A stretch of 64,000 nucleotides of DNA from VRUE01 sp963716735 (lineage in GTDB: Bacteria; Actinomycetota; Thermoleophilia; Solirubrobacterales; 70-9), in contig OY970321.1 in assembly GCA_963716735.1 (NCBI GenBank), positions 620,001-684,000 on the forward strand, given 5' to 3'. The notes under the pieces were generated by a model, which saw only the letters and a program-made list of their open reading frames with translations, was not told the origin of the DNA and made no database searches. Position numbers and translations under genes: made by a program. Of the stretch, positions 16,102-25,679 are shown in pieces. Within the stretch, counting starts at the first letter, position 1. Every line of letters starts with the position of its first letter.

Positions 16102-18297
16102 TCAGCTGGTTGGGGTAATTCGATAGGCGTCGAAGACGCCTTCGACGTTGCGCAGGCGGGAGATGCACTGCTTGATCTGCTCGGTGTCGCCGACCTCGAC
16201 CACGAAGCGGTTTTTCACCATCGGGTGCCTGGTCATGCAGCTGGCGCCGAGGATGTTGATCCCGGCCTCGGAGAAGGTGCGTGAAAGGTCCTCGAGCAGG
16301 CGGGTGCGGTCGTAGGCGTCGATCTGCAGTTCGACCCGATAGGAGGACTCGTTCTCGCCCTCCCAGGCGACCTCGACGAAGCGTTCCGGCGACTTCATCA
16401 GCGCCTTGACGTTCTTGCAGTCGGCGCGGTGGATGGTGATGCCGCGGCCGAGCGAGACGTAGCCGGCGATCGTGTCGCCCGGCACCGGCCGGCAGCACTT
16501 GGCCAAACGCACCGCGACGTTGTCGGCGCCCTTGACCCGGATCCCGTAGTTGGAGGCGTCCTTGGTCCGCCTTGCCTTGTCCTCGCGGGCGCCCTCGAAG
16601 CCGAGTGGCTCGCGCTCCTCGACCGCCTCGCCCTCTTTCAGCCGCTGCATCAGCTTGTTGGCGACCGCCTTGGTCGAGACCTTGCCCTGGCCGAGGGCGA
16701 TGTAGAACTCGGTCGCCTTGCGGAAGCCCATCTCGCGGATCACCTGGGCAAGCAGCGGTGACATCGCCAGCTTCTGCATCGGCAGACCGCGCTTGCGCAG
16801 CGCCTCCTCGAGCGCGTCGCGGCCCTTCTGCTCGGCGTCCTCGCGCCGTTCCTCCCTGAAGAAGGCACGGATCTTGTTGCGGGCGCGGCTGGTCCGCACC
16901 AGCTTCAGCCAGTCGCGCGAGGGGCCTCGATTCTGCTTCGCCGTGAGCACCTCGACGATGTCGCCCGAGCGCAGCTGGTAATGCAGCGGCACGATCGAGC
17001 CGTTGACCTTGGCACCGACGCAGCGGTGGCCGACGTCGGTGTGCACCGCGTAGGCGAAGTCGAGTGGGGTCGAGCCCGCCGAGAGGTTCTTCACCTCGCC
17101 CTTCGGGGTGAACACGAAGACCTCGTCCTCGAACAGGTCGACCTTGAGCGACTCGAGGAACTCGGCCGGGTCCTGCTCGCCCTCGGCCTCGACCAGCTGC
17201 CGCAGCCAGGTCATCTTCTCGCGCTGCGGGTCGCCGCTGCCACCCTCTTTGTAGGCGACGTGGGCGGCGATCCCGTACTCGGCCAGGTTGTGCATCTCGG
17301 CCGTGCGGATCTGGATCTCCAGCGGCTTGCCCTCCGGACCGATCACGGTCGTGTGCAGCGCCTGGTACATGTTGGCCTTCGGCATCGCGACGAAGTCCTT
17401 GAAGCGGCCGGGCAGCGGCTTCCAGAGCGAGTGGATGACCCCGATCGCCCCATAGCAGTCCTTGACCGAGCCGACGATCACCCGCATCGCGGTCAGATCG
17501 AAGATCTCGTTGAACTCGCGTCCCTTCTTGGTCATCTTCGTGTAGATCGAGTAGAAGTGCTTGGCGCGGCCCGATATCTCGGCCGCGATGCCGACCTCCT
17601 GCAGCTCCTCGCCGAGGAAGCGACCCGCATCGTTGACGTAGACCTCACGCTCGTCGCGCTGCTGCGCGACGAGTTGTTTGATCTCCTTGTACTTGCGCGG
17701 GTGAAGGGTCGCGAAGGCGAGATCCTCAAGCTCCCATTTGATCGCGTGGATTCCCAGCCGGTGAGCGAGAGGCGCGTAGATCTCCAGCGTCTCACGCGAC
17801 TTCGCGACCTGCTTCTGCTTCGGCAGCGCCCCCAGGGTGCGCATGTTGTGGAGGCGGTCGGCCAGCTTGATCAGGATCACCCTGACGTCGGTGGCCATCG
17901 CCACCATCATCTTGCGATAGTTCTCCGCCTGCCGCTCGTCGCGGCTCTCGAAGGTCATCCCGGTCAGCTTGGTGACGCCGTCGACCAGCTGGGCGATCTC
18001 CTCGCCGAACTCGGTTCCGATCTCCTCCAGGCTGGCACTGGTGTCCTCGACCGTGTCGTGCAGCAGCGCCGCGCAGAGAGTCTCGGTGTCGAGCCGCATC
18101 CCGGCGCAGATCTGGGCGACGCCGACGGGATGGGTGATGAACTCGTCCCCGGAGCGGCGCATTTGATCGGCGTGGCGGTCGCAGGCGAAGTCAAAGGCCC
18201 GCGTCAGCGCGGTACGGTCGATCGTCGCGACCCCGACAGCGGTACCACCGTTGGACCCGGCGTCGCCATCGGGCACGGAGTCGAACTCCTCTACCAC
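16102..18297 (-). CDS. relA: bifunctional (p)ppGpp synthetase/hydrolase
   Basis: RelA/SpoT homologue of 731 residues that makes and degrades the alarmone (p)ppGpp. Domains in order: HD hydrolase (HDTVEDT at 80-86, so hydrolase-competent), synthetase (about 240-350, with EIQIRTAEMHNLAEYG), TGS (about 400-460), a zinc-finger/helical region with KCCRPVPGD, and a C-terminal ACT domain. Length and order fit actinobacterial bifunctional Rel. The start is a GTG at 18297; the frame stays open upstream to recJ without another standard start codon. Confidence 0.96.
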   Translation of the reverse strand: MVEEFDSVPDGDAGSNGGTAVGVATIDRTALTRAFDFACDRHADQMRRSGDEFITHPVGVAQICAGMRLDTETLCAALLHDTVEDTSASLEEIGTEFGEEIAQLVDGVTKLTGMTFESRDERQAENYRKMMVAMATDVRVILIKLADRLHNMRTLGALPKQKQVAKSRETLEIYAPLAHRLGIHAIKWELEDLAFATLHPRKYKEIKQLVAQQRDEREVYVNDAGRFLGEELQEVGIAAEISGRAKHFYSIYTKMTKKGREFNEIFDLTAMRVIVGSVKDCYGAIGVIHSLWKPLPGRFKDFVAMPKANMYQALHTTVIGPEGKPLEIQIRTAEMHNLAEYGIAAHVAYKEGGSGDPQREKMTWLRQLVEAEGEQDPAEFLESLKVDLFEDEVFVFTPKGEVKNLSAGSTPLDFAYAVHTDVGHRCVGAKVNGSIVPLHYQLRSGDIVEVLTAKQNRGPSRDWLKLVRTSRARNKIRAFFREERREDAEQKGRDALEEALRKRGLPMQKLAMSPLLAQVIREMGFRKATEFYIALGQGKVSTKAVANKLMQRLKEGEAVEEREPLGFEGAREDKARRTKDASNYGIRVKGADNVAVRLAKCCRPVPGDTIAGYVSLGRGITIHRADCKNVKALMKSPERFVEVAWEGENESSYRVELQIDAYDRTRLLEDLSRTFSEAGINILGASCMTRHPMVKNRFVVEVGDTEQIKQCISRLRNVEGVFDAYRITPTS

Positions 18298-18329
18298 CGC
18301 GAACAGGTCGGCGAGGAGCTCCCGTTGCT

Positions 18330-20825
18330 CTAGGGCTGTTTGCGTCGTTCGAGGTATTGCAGGCCCTCCTGGTGGCGAGCGCCGTAGGCGCGAAACGCGG
18401 CTGAGCGCTCCAGTTCGGTTCCCCCTGAGGATACGACGCCGAGGCTGCCGCTACCCCCCGCGGTAGATCCGTGCACCAGTTCGAGCTCGACCAGCACCCG
18501 CAGGCAACGGGCTGCGGTCTCGGCACTGCGCGGGTGCGGACCGCTGCCCCGTAGGGCTGCCAACAGCTCTGGCCCGCTTGCCTCACCGGCCTTACGCAGG
18601 TCCCTGAACATCGCAATCAGGGTCGCGCGCCGGGCCAACTGCTCGTCGAGCATCGCGAGCGCGAAGCGATGCTCGGCATCTCCCCAGGCGAGGTGGACAT
18701 AGCCGCCGTCCGCCGTAGGGCGCGTGGCGAGATCCTCATAGCGCGCGAAAGCCGGTGGATCGACGAGGACGATGTGCTCGAAGCCGGTAGCCAAATCGGG
18801 GTCTGCCTCCAAGGCGGCGCCATCGGCGAGCACAACTCCGTCCCGGCCAAGCGCCTTGCGACGCTCGCGGTCCGCCACGACAGCCAGCACCTCACCGGCC
18901 CCAGAAGAGCTCAACTCGGCCACGACAGCCGCCGGCGAGCTCCGCGGCCGCACCTCCTCCCTGCCGACGGGCCTATTCCCCGTGATTTGGGGATGGCCCG
19001 CCGGTTGCCAGGCGGCAGGGTCTGTGGCCAGCTCCGCCTCGAAGCGCTGCCACCAGGCCTCGTCGGCGTCGGCGTCGGCGGCGCCGACCTCACGCGGGTA
19101 AAGCTCACGCAGCACTACCTGGGGCTCGACCGAGCCATTCCAGCGATTGACCTCGAGGCGCACCGTAGCGTCGACGGGATCTTCCTCCCCCACCCCCAGG
19201 TTCGAGCGACCGAAGGCGACGCCGAGCGCCCGGTGGGAACCGCTGTGCAGGCTGAACCTCGAGTGCTTGCCTTCGCCGATCGCACGCACGTCGCGCACCC
19301 TTGCCGACGGGACGAGCAGGCGCACGCCCGGATTACCCATTCCGAACGGGGCGAGCTGCTGCAGCTCCTCGGCGAGGTCGAGGCCGAGGCCTGCACCACC
19401 GACCATCGCATCGACCCGCTCGGTGCGTTGCAAGTCCTCCGGGCCGAGGACCGAAGCGGCATGAGCAGCGAAAGCAGCCTGAAAGGAATCGAAGTTCTCG
19501 GCCCGCAGCTGGAGCCCGGCGGCCGCCCGGTGCCCCCCAAAGCTCTCCAGGTACTCGCTGCACGCCTCGAGAGCAGCAAGCAGGTCAAAGCCCGGAATGC
19601 TCCGCCCCGACCCGCGCCCTCCCCCTTCTCCATCAAGCGAGATGACCACAACGGGCCTGTGATGCCGCTCGACCAGCCGCGAAGCCACGATCCCGATCAC
19701 GCCCGGATGCCAACCCTCGCCAGCCAAAACCAGACCCAGCCCTTCGCGCAGCTCCTCAGGCAGCTCCCGCCGCGCCACCTCGGCAGCGGCATCGACCTCG
19801 CGCTCAGTCGACCTACGCTCGCCGTTGGCCCGACTCAGCTCCTTGGCAATCTCCGCAGCCCGCTCGTCGTCCTCGGTGAGAAACAGCTCAACTCCCGCAT
19901 CGGCCCTGTACAGCCGCCCCGCAGCATTGATCCGCGGAGCTAACCGGAACGCCAGATCGCCCTCATCAAGCTGCGTCGGCTCGCATTTAGCAGCCTCCAG
20001 CAACGCCCGCATCCCCGGCCTGCGAGCCCGCCGCACCTCAGCGAGCCCACGCCGCACCAGCGAGCGATTCTCACCCACGAGCGGCACCACGTCGGCGACG
20101 GTAGCCAGCGCGACCAAGTCGAGATCGACGTTCACGGGGGAGTCGGGGGTGGGGTCTCCAGGCTCGCCTTCGCGAGGAGTTCCTGGAGACCCCACCCCCG
20201 ACTCCCCCCTCAAAGCACAGCTCAACTTCCATGCCACCGCAGTCCCACACAGCTCTTCGAACGGATAGCCGTCAACCCCCGGATGCAGGATCGGACAGTC
20301 AGGCAGCTCATCTCCCGGCTGGTGGTGATCCGTGACCACGACCTCCATCCCGAGGGAGCGAGCCAGCGCCACCTCCTCGACCGCCGTGATCCCGCAGTCG
20401 ACGGTAATCAGCAATTCGGTGCCCCGCTGCGCCAGCTTCTCCATGTTCTCGGCGCTGAGCCCGTAGCCATCGGCGATCCGGTCGGGGATCAGCCAATCGC
20501 ACTCAGCGCCCAGCTCACGCAGGGTGCTGACGAGGATCGTCGTCGCGCATACCCCGTCGACGTCGAAGTCGCCGTGCACGGTGATCCGCTTGCCGGCATC
20601 GATCGCCCTGAGGACCTCCTCGGTGACGGCGGGCATCGAGTTGAACTCGTCCGGAGAGTGCGACTCGTCCGCGTCGAGAAAAGCCCGGGCCTCCTCGGGA
20701 GTCCGGTAGCCGCGTCTGACCAGCGTTATTGCGACGGGCTCGCTGAGATCGAGCTGCTCCGACAGAGCTCTGGCCTCGGCGTAGTCATACGGCTCGGCCT
20801 TGTATGCGTGGATGGTTTGCGCCAC
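18330..20825 (-). CDS. recJ: single-stranded-DNA exonuclease RecJ with in-frame palindromic insert
   Basis: 5'-3' ssDNA exonuclease for recombination and base-excision repair. The DHH motifs are present: HGDFDVDG (84-91), DCGIT (143-147), TDHHQPGD (165-172), and DVVPLVGENR after residue 245. At 831 residues it carries a ~250-residue C-terminal extension like long Gram-positive RecJ. Residues ~207-230, rich in Gly, Pro, Ser and Asp (GESGVGSPG...), are encoded by a perfect 27-bp inverted repeat at 20136-20208. This lies between GTAVAWKLSCAL and VDLDLVALATVADV, where a short loop is usual, so the protein probably tolerates it. Confidence 0.93.
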   Translation of the reverse strand: MAQTIHAYKAEPYDYAEARALSEQLDLSEPVAITLVRRGYRTPEEARAFLDADESHSPDEFNSMPAVTEEVLRAIDAGKRITVHGDFDVDGVCATTILVSTLRELGAECDWLIPDRIADGYGLSAENMEKLAQRGTELLITVDCGITAVEEVALARSLGMEVVVTDHHQPGDELPDCPILHPGVDGYPFEELCGTAVAWKLSCALRGESGVGSPGTPREGEPGDPTPDSPVNVDLDLVALATVADVVPLVGENRSLVRRGLAEVRRARRPGMRALLEAAKCEPTQLDEGDLAFRLAPRINAAGRLYRADAGVELFLTEDDERAAEIAKELSRANGERRSTEREVDAAAEVARRELPEELREGLGLVLAGEGWHPGVIGIVASRLVERHHRPVVVISLDGEGGGRGSGRSIPGFDLLAALEACSEYLESFGGHRAAAGLQLRAENFDSFQAAFAAHAASVLGPEDLQRTERVDAMVGGAGLGLDLAEELQQLAPFGMGNPGVRLLVPSARVRDVRAIGEGKHSRFSLHSGSHRALGVAFGRSNLGVGEEDPVDATVRLEVNRWNGSVEPQVVLRELYPREVGAADADADEAWWQRFEAELATDPAAWQPAGHPQITGNRPVGREEVRPRSSPAAVVAELSSSGAGEVLAVVADRERRKALGRDGVVLADGAALEADPDLATGFEHIVLVDPPAFARYEDLATRPTADGGYVHLAWGDAEHRFALAMLDEQLARRATLIAMFRDLRKAGEASGPELLAALRGSGPHPRSAETAARCLRVLVELELVHGSTAGGSGSLGVVSSGGTELERSAAFRAYGARHQEGLQYLERRKQP
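20136..20208. repeat. 27-bp inverted repeat inserted in frame in recJ
   Basis: Left arm 20136-20162 (starts GGGGGAGTCGGGGGTGGGG) and right arm 20182-20208 are perfect reverse complements over 27 bp. The 19-base centre holds a further stem CTCGC/GCGAG around CTTC. Total length 73 bp; it adds about 24 codons without stop. Confidence 0.95.
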
Positions 20826-20868
20826 GCCAGCCAGGCTAGGAAGCGCCTGGGACGGATTTTGGCGCGAT

Positions 20869-21132
20869 TCAGGCCGCTTGTTCCGAGCGAACGCCGATCG
20901 CCCAGACCACGGCGAGGCCGATCGCCACCCCCGGGATGGCGGTCAGCGCGGTGGCGATGTCGGTGGTGCCCAGACCGCGGCCGCTCGCGATCTCAACAAT
21001 CCCGCCAAAGACGATCGCGCCGATCACCGAGCCAAGGAAGGCACCGACGATTCCCTGCCAGAAACGGTCGGGCAGGAAGACCGTGAAGTGCCAGAGGGCG
21101 ATCCCCATCGTGAACCAGACGAGCAGTGCCAT
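20869..21132 (-). CDS. small integral membrane protein
   Basis: An 87-residue protein with three likely transmembrane helices (about residues 3-20, 27-47 and 60-80) and Gly-rich helix contacts (GAFLGSVIGAIVFGG). It resembles small GlsB/YeaQ-like transglycosylase-associated membrane proteins in length and Gly pattern, but I would not assign the family firmly. It lies between secDF and recJ on the same strand. A 10-bp inverted repeat (AGATGACCGC, 21134-21143, with 21193-21202) separates it from secDF. Confidence 0.7.
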   Translation of the reverse strand: MALLVWFTMGIALWHFTVFLPDRFWQGIVGAFLGSVIGAIVFGGIVEIASGRGLGTTDIATALTAIPGVAIGLAVVWAIGVRSEQAA

Positions 21133-21200
21133 CAGATGACCGCCTTCATGGCCACGTGCGACTGCGTCATCCAGGTGTGCGTGGTCGTGGATGCGGTCAT

Positions 21201-24137
21201 CTAGCGATTCCTCCCGTGCTTGCGGCGTTGCTTGCGGCGCTCACGACGTTCCGCGTTGCGCTCGCGACGTGCCTCAGCCTCCGGGTCGACAACCGCGGCG
21301 GACTCCCCGTTGGACGACGGCTCGGCACCGTCACCACCGGGCGGCTCGGCGATTGCGACTGCACCCGGCCTTTGCTGAGGCTCCTGCTGGGCCGCGAGCG
21401 CCTCATCGATTTCAGCATCCGTCTCGTCATCGTCGCTGAGCTTTGCCAGCGTGACTTCATCGGCAAAGGCCGGCACCGTGCCGTCGACCTCGGCGATCCG
21501 CTCCCGCCGCCGCGCGAATCCGGGCTCGCGTTCCTTCCAGGCGGTCAACACTGGCGAGGCGATGAAGATCGACGAGTAGGTTCCGGAGAGAATCCCCACG
21601 CCCATCGCGAAGGCGAAGTCCTGCAACGTGGCGCCGCCGAAGATCAGCAGCGAGACCACGCCGAGCAGGGTCGAGAAGCTGGTCGCCAGCGAGCGGGTCA
21701 GCACCTCGCTCATCGAGCGGTTGACGATCTGCGAAAAAGCAGCGCGAGGCATCCGCGGCATGTTCTCGCGGATACGGTCGAAGACGATGATCGTGTCGTA
21801 GAGCGAGTAACCCAAGATGGTGAGGAAGGCGGCGACCGTTCCGCTCGTCACCTCCCGCCCGGTCAGCGAGTAGACACCCGCCGTGATCAGGATGTCGTGG
21901 AAGATCGCGATCAGCACCGGCACCGCAAACTTCGGATCGAAGCGGAAGGCGACGTAGGCGCAGATCACCAGCAACGAGAAGATCAGCGCCTTCAGAGCGC
22001 TGTCGGCGACCTGCTGACCAAAGGTTGGCCCGACGCTGGTGCTGTCGAAGCCGTTTTCCTCGACCCCGAATTCGGACTCCAGCGCCTCCTGCGCCACCTC
22101 GACCCGACTCGGCTGCAGCTGACGGGTCTGGATCTGGAAGACGTTGTCGCCGAGTTCGGGGTCTGAGACCTGCTGGACCTCCTCGCTGGTGATCCCGGCC
22201 GACTCAAGAGCGTCGCGAACGCCTTCCTCGTCGGTCGGCTTGGTCAGCGCGACCTTGACCCGGGTCCCGGACTCGAAGTCGATGCCGAAGTTGAGCTGCT
22301 GGGTTGCCAGGGCGAGCGCGCCGACGAGCAGAATCACTCCTGAGACCGAGAAGAACCAGCGACTGGCCCCCATGAAGTCGAAGTGCCAGCGCACTCCCTC
22401 CCGGGATGCCCCCAACGCACCGGGGGAGCGCAGCAGGCGCGAGCGACTCATACTGAGCAGCAGCGCCTGGGTAAAGACGACCGCGGTCAGCAGTGAGACG
22501 ATCGTGCCGACGCCGAGGGTGAAGGCAAAGCCCTTGACCCCCGCCGTCGCGAGCACGAAGAGGATGAAGGCGGTGAGCAGGGTGACGACGTTGGCATCGA
22601 CGATGGTCGCGATGCCACGGCGGTATCCGGCGGCGATCGCGGATGCCATCGGGCGGCCGGCGCGAACCTCCTCTTTGATCCGCTCAAAGATGACGATGTT
22701 GGAATCAGCCGCGACCCCGATCGTCAGAATCAGTCCCGCGATCCCCGGCAGGGTCATCGTGATCGGGATCAGTTTGATCAGGGCGAAGAAGATCACCCCG
22801 TAGGCGACCAGGGCGACCACCGCGATCAACCCCAGGAAGCGGTAGAAGAGCAGCAGGAAGATGAAGACCAGTGCGAGGGCGACCACACCGGCCTTGATCC
22901 CGGCATCGAGCGCCTGGCTACCAAGGGTCGCGGAGACCTGGGTCTGGCTGATCAGCTTCAGGTTGACCGGCAGGGCACCGATCTGCAGGAAGGTCGCGAT
23001 GTCCTGCGCTTCCTGGATGCTGGTGAAGCCGCCCGAGATCTGAGCGCCGGTGCGGCCGTCGATCCCGTCGGGGTTCTGCGAGAAGTCGATGATCGGCCGC
23101 GTCTTGACTTCGTTGTCGAGAACGACCGCGAAGTGCCCCGAGAGCTGTTCCGCCTGTTCGCCGGAGGCGGGGCCGATGGCCCGCGCCTGGCCCCGCTGGG
23201 CGATCTTGCGGGTCACGTCCTGGAAGGCCTGCTGTCCATCGTCGGTGAAGGTGAAGGTGACGTTGGGCTGGCCGAGTTCATCGACTTCCTGCTTCGGGTT
23301 GGTGATGTCGGTGCCCGAGAGGGCGGGGTTGTCCTTGAGCGCGTACCAACCGGCGTTCTCGATTCCCTCGACCGGCTTGCCATTCGGATCGCTGGGCTGT
23401 TCGGAGATGACGATCGTCCCCGCTGGGACCTTTTTGACGATCCCTTTGTGCGAGCGTTTGCGGCCGGTGGCGGAGATGAAGAGGTCTTCTTCGGAGAACT
23501 CGGGGCCGGCGATCAGCTTGTGTGGCGACAGCGACTCGAACAGGTAGTAACGCGGTTTGGTCGTCGAGCAAGCGGTGCAATCCGCCACCGGTTCCTGTTC
23601 GGCGGCGAGATTGACGGCGCCGTAAGGGGTTGCGTAGGCACCGGTGAAGATCAGCTGCTGATTTTCTTTTTTGGTCGTGCTGCGCCCGGCGGCTTTCCAT
23701 TCTTCGTTCGCTTCTTCGAGCGCTTTCGCCGGCGGTTCCCGCCCCGGCACGCCCCCGATCGCCTTTGAGCGGCCGATCAAATTCGGTTCCCAGTCGTAGA
23801 ACTGGAGCTGAGCGGTGCTGCCGACCTGTTCGATCGCGCGCTGTGCGTTGGTCACGTCGGGCAGGCTGACTGAGATCTCCGTCGTGCCCAGGCGGGCGAC
23901 TTCCGGCTCGGCAACGCCTAGCTTGTCGATCCGCTCGCGGATGATTTCGATCGAGCGTTCGATGTCCGCGCCGCTGACTTCCTTGACCTGGCCGGTCGGG
24001 GTCCCCTGGTATACGAGCTCGACGCCGCCCTTGAGGTCAAGCCCGAGCTTGGTCGGCTTGTTGGCGACGACCAACGCCGATACGAGGATCAGCGCAAAGA
24101 CGAAGAGCAGGACGAAGAGATTTCTGCGCCGTCTCAT
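21201..24137 (-). CDS. secDF: protein translocase SecDF (fused)
   Basis: Membrane protein that uses the proton-motive force to help SecYEG export. The 978-residue chain is a SecD-SecF fusion: SecD starts MRRRRNLFVLL and has DLKGGVELVY (34-43), the periplasmic P1 domain and a SecD membrane block with DSNIVIFERIKEE; SecF begins around residue 590 with FDFMG and has its own block with YDTIIVFDRIREN. A charged tail rich in Asp/Glu then Arg follows. Actinobacteria usually keep secD and secF separate after yajC; here they are fused and no yajC is seen. Confidence 0.95.
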   Translation of the reverse strand: MRRRRNLFVLLFVFALILVSALVVANKPTKLGLDLKGGVELVYQGTPTGQVKEVSGADIERSIEIIRERIDKLGVAEPEVARLGTTEISVSLPDVTNAQRAIEQVGSTAQLQFYDWEPNLIGRSKAIGGVPGREPPAKALEEANEEWKAAGRSTTKKENQQLIFTGAYATPYGAVNLAAEQEPVADCTACSTTKPRYYLFESLSPHKLIAGPEFSEEDLFISATGRKRSHKGIVKKVPAGTIVISEQPSDPNGKPVEGIENAGWYALKDNPALSGTDITNPKQEVDELGQPNVTFTFTDDGQQAFQDVTRKIAQRGQARAIGPASGEQAEQLSGHFAVVLDNEVKTRPIIDFSQNPDGIDGRTGAQISGGFTSIQEAQDIATFLQIGALPVNLKLISQTQVSATLGSQALDAGIKAGVVALALVFIFLLLFYRFLGLIAVVALVAYGVIFFALIKLIPITMTLPGIAGLILTIGVAADSNIVIFERIKEEVRAGRPMASAIAAGYRRGIATIVDANVVTLLTAFILFVLATAGVKGFAFTLGVGTIVSLLTAVVFTQALLLSMSRSRLLRSPGALGASREGVRWHFDFMGASRWFFSVSGVILLVGALALATQQLNFGIDFESGTRVKVALTKPTDEEGVRDALESAGITSEEVQQVSDPELGDNVFQIQTRQLQPSRVEVAQEALESEFGVEENGFDSTSVGPTFGQQVADSALKALIFSLLVICAYVAFRFDPKFAVPVLIAIFHDILITAGVYSLTGREVTSGTVAAFLTILGYSLYDTIIVFDRIRENMPRMPRAAFSQIVNRSMSEVLTRSLATSFSTLLGVVSLLIFGGATLQDFAFAMGVGILSGTYSSIFIASPVLTAWKEREPGFARRRERIAEVDGTVPAFADEVTLAKLSDDDETDAEIDEALAAQQEPQQRPGAVAIAEPPGGDGAEPSSNGESAAVVDPEAEARRERNAERRERRKQRRKHGRNR

Positions 24138-24141
24138 CGCC

Positions 24142-24594
24142 TCAGCTCTCCGGCGTCAGGACGATCAGCAAACCGCCGTCGTCGTCGTACGCGGGAAAGA
24201 CGTCGGCTACGGCTTCGGCGGGAAGATCGCCCTCGGCATTCACGGAGACCTTTTTGCCGAGCGAGCGCACCCCCCACTCAAGCGAGGTCTCGATCGGGTC
24301 ACCGTTGCCCTCGGCTTCCCATTGCAGCCCGAGGACCTCTTTCACGGGGCGGCCGATCACGTCCTCGTCCGTCAGCCCGGTGAGCTCGAAGCTGCCCCGC
24401 CCGGCGTCGATCACCCGCGCCTGCTGGTCGCAGACGAAGAAGGCCGCGTTCGGTGCCGGGTAATAGTCGTCGAGCAGCTCGAAGACGAAGCCAAAGCCGC
24501 ATTTGGAGCAGCCCTTGGGACGGGTGCTGAAGCCGGCTGTTCTGTCCGCGCTCAACTCCCTGTTCCCGCAGTTGGGGCAGATGAAGAAAGGCAT
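24142..24594 (-). CDS. zinc-ribbon plus PAS-like domain protein
   Basis: A 150-residue protein with an N-terminal zinc ribbon (CPNC at 6-9, CSKC at 29-32) joined to a PAS-like domain (about 45-130, AFFVCDQQARVIDAGRGSF). No output domain follows, so it may be a stand-alone sensor or adaptor. It sits 4 bases upstream of secDF and 26 bases downstream of ruvB on the same strand, in the position where actinobacteria usually carry yajC. Its role is unknown. Confidence 0.7.
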   Translation of the reverse strand: MPFFICPNCGNRELSADRTAGFSTRPKGCSKCGFGFVFELLDDYYPAPNAAFFVCDQQARVIDAGRGSFELTGLTDEDVIGRPVKEVLGLQWEAEGNGDPIETSLEWGVRSLGKKVSVNAEGDLPAEAVADVFPAYDDDGGLLIVLTPES

Positions 24595-24620
24595 CCCACC
24601 ACAGGCTACTGAGAGTCCGC

Positions 24621-25679
24621 TCAGAACAGACTGCGCGCTCGGTCCGGCATCGGAATCCCGAGATGCTCGTAGGCCCGCTCGGTCAGCACCCGGCCGCGCG
24701 GAGTGCGCTTCAACAGGCCCTGCTGGAGCAGATAGGGCTCGAGCACGTCCTCGATCGTGTCCTGCTCCTCGCCGATCGCCACCGCCAGGGTCGAGAGGCC
24801 GACCGGACCACCGGCGAACTTGGTCGCCACCGTGTCGAGCAGGCTGCGGTCGCTGCGATCGAGCCCCCCCGCATCGACCTCGAGCATCTCCAGCCCGGCG
24901 GCGGCGACGTCAGCGTCGACACAGCCGCTGCCCTTGACCTGGGCGAAGTCGCGCACACGCTTCAGCAACCGGTTGGCGACCCGCGGCGTGCCCCGTGAGC
25001 GGGAGGCGATCGTGCGCGCACCCTCGGCGTCGATCTCTACCTCGAGGATGCCGGCGGAGCGCTCGATGATCTCGGCCAGGTGCCCGGGGTTGTAGTGCTC
25101 GAGCCGGTGGCTGACCCCGAAGCGATCGCGCAGCGGCGTCGTCAGCAGGCCCGCCCGGGTGGTCGCGCCGACCAGCGTGAATGGCGGCAGCGGCAAGGTC
25201 ACGGTGCGGGCCCCGGCGCCTTGGCCGAGCACGACCGGCAGCTCGCCGTCCTCCATCGCCGGGTAGAGCGTCTCCTCGACCGCGCGGCCAAGCCGGTGGA
25301 TCTCGTCGATGAAGAAGACGCTGTTCGGCTCGAGCGAGGTGAGAAAGGAGGCGACGTCGGCCTTGCGCTCGAGGGCTGGGCCCGCGGTCTGGACGAGCGG
25401 CACGTTCATCTCGGCGGCGACGATGTGAGCGAGCGAAGTCTTGCCGAGCCCGGGTGGGCCGGCGAGCAGAACGTGGTCGAGCGGCTCGCCGCGCTGCTTC
25501 GCCGCCTCGATGAAGATCGCCAGCTGCTCGGTCACCTGCACCTGGTTGACGAAATCGGAAAGGCTCGGTGGCCGTAGCGAGCGGTCGAGATCTTCGTCGG
25601 GGATGTCGGCGCGGGCGTCGTGGATACGGACCTCTGGCTCTTCGTCGATGCCCGGGGTGCGGATTCGCTTCTCGCTCAT
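24621..25679 (-). CDS. ruvB: Holliday junction branch-migration helicase RuvB
   Basis: Hexameric AAA+ motor that drives Holliday junctions with RuvA. The 352-residue protein has Walker A GPPGLGKTS (74-82), Walker B FIDEIHRL, sensor 1 GATTRAG and a C-terminal winged helix ending in GRVLTERAYEHLG. Length is standard. ATG overlaps the ruvA stop by four bases (25676-25679). Confidence 0.97.
   Translation of the reverse strand: MSEKRIRTPGIDEEPEVRIHDARADIPDEDLDRSLRPPSLSDFVNQVQVTEQLAIFIEAAKQRGEPLDHVLLAGPPGLGKTSLAHIVAAEMNVPLVQTAGPALERKADVASFLTSLEPNSVFFIDEIHRLGRAVEETLYPAMEDGELPVVLGQGAGARTVTLPLPPFTLVGATTRAGLLTTPLRDRFGVSHRLEHYNPGHLAEIIERSAGILEVEIDAEGARTIASRSRGTPRVANRLLKRVRDFAQVKGSGCVDADVAAAGLEMLEVDAGGLDRSDRSLLDTVATKFAGGPVGLSTLAVAIGEEQDTIEDVLEPYLLQQGLLKRTPRGRVLTERAYEHLGIPMPDRARSLF

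Noticed and set aside
16981..18333. 450-residue open frame opposite relA
   Set aside because: High GC leaves long open frames on the antisense strand. RelA has all its domains, the antisense product has no recognisable domain and a composition typical of a shadow.
20136..20208. G-quadruplex in the G-rich arm of the recJ palindrome
   Set aside because: Only three runs of four or more G occur on the strand before the centre, so a regular four-run quadruplex is not supported.
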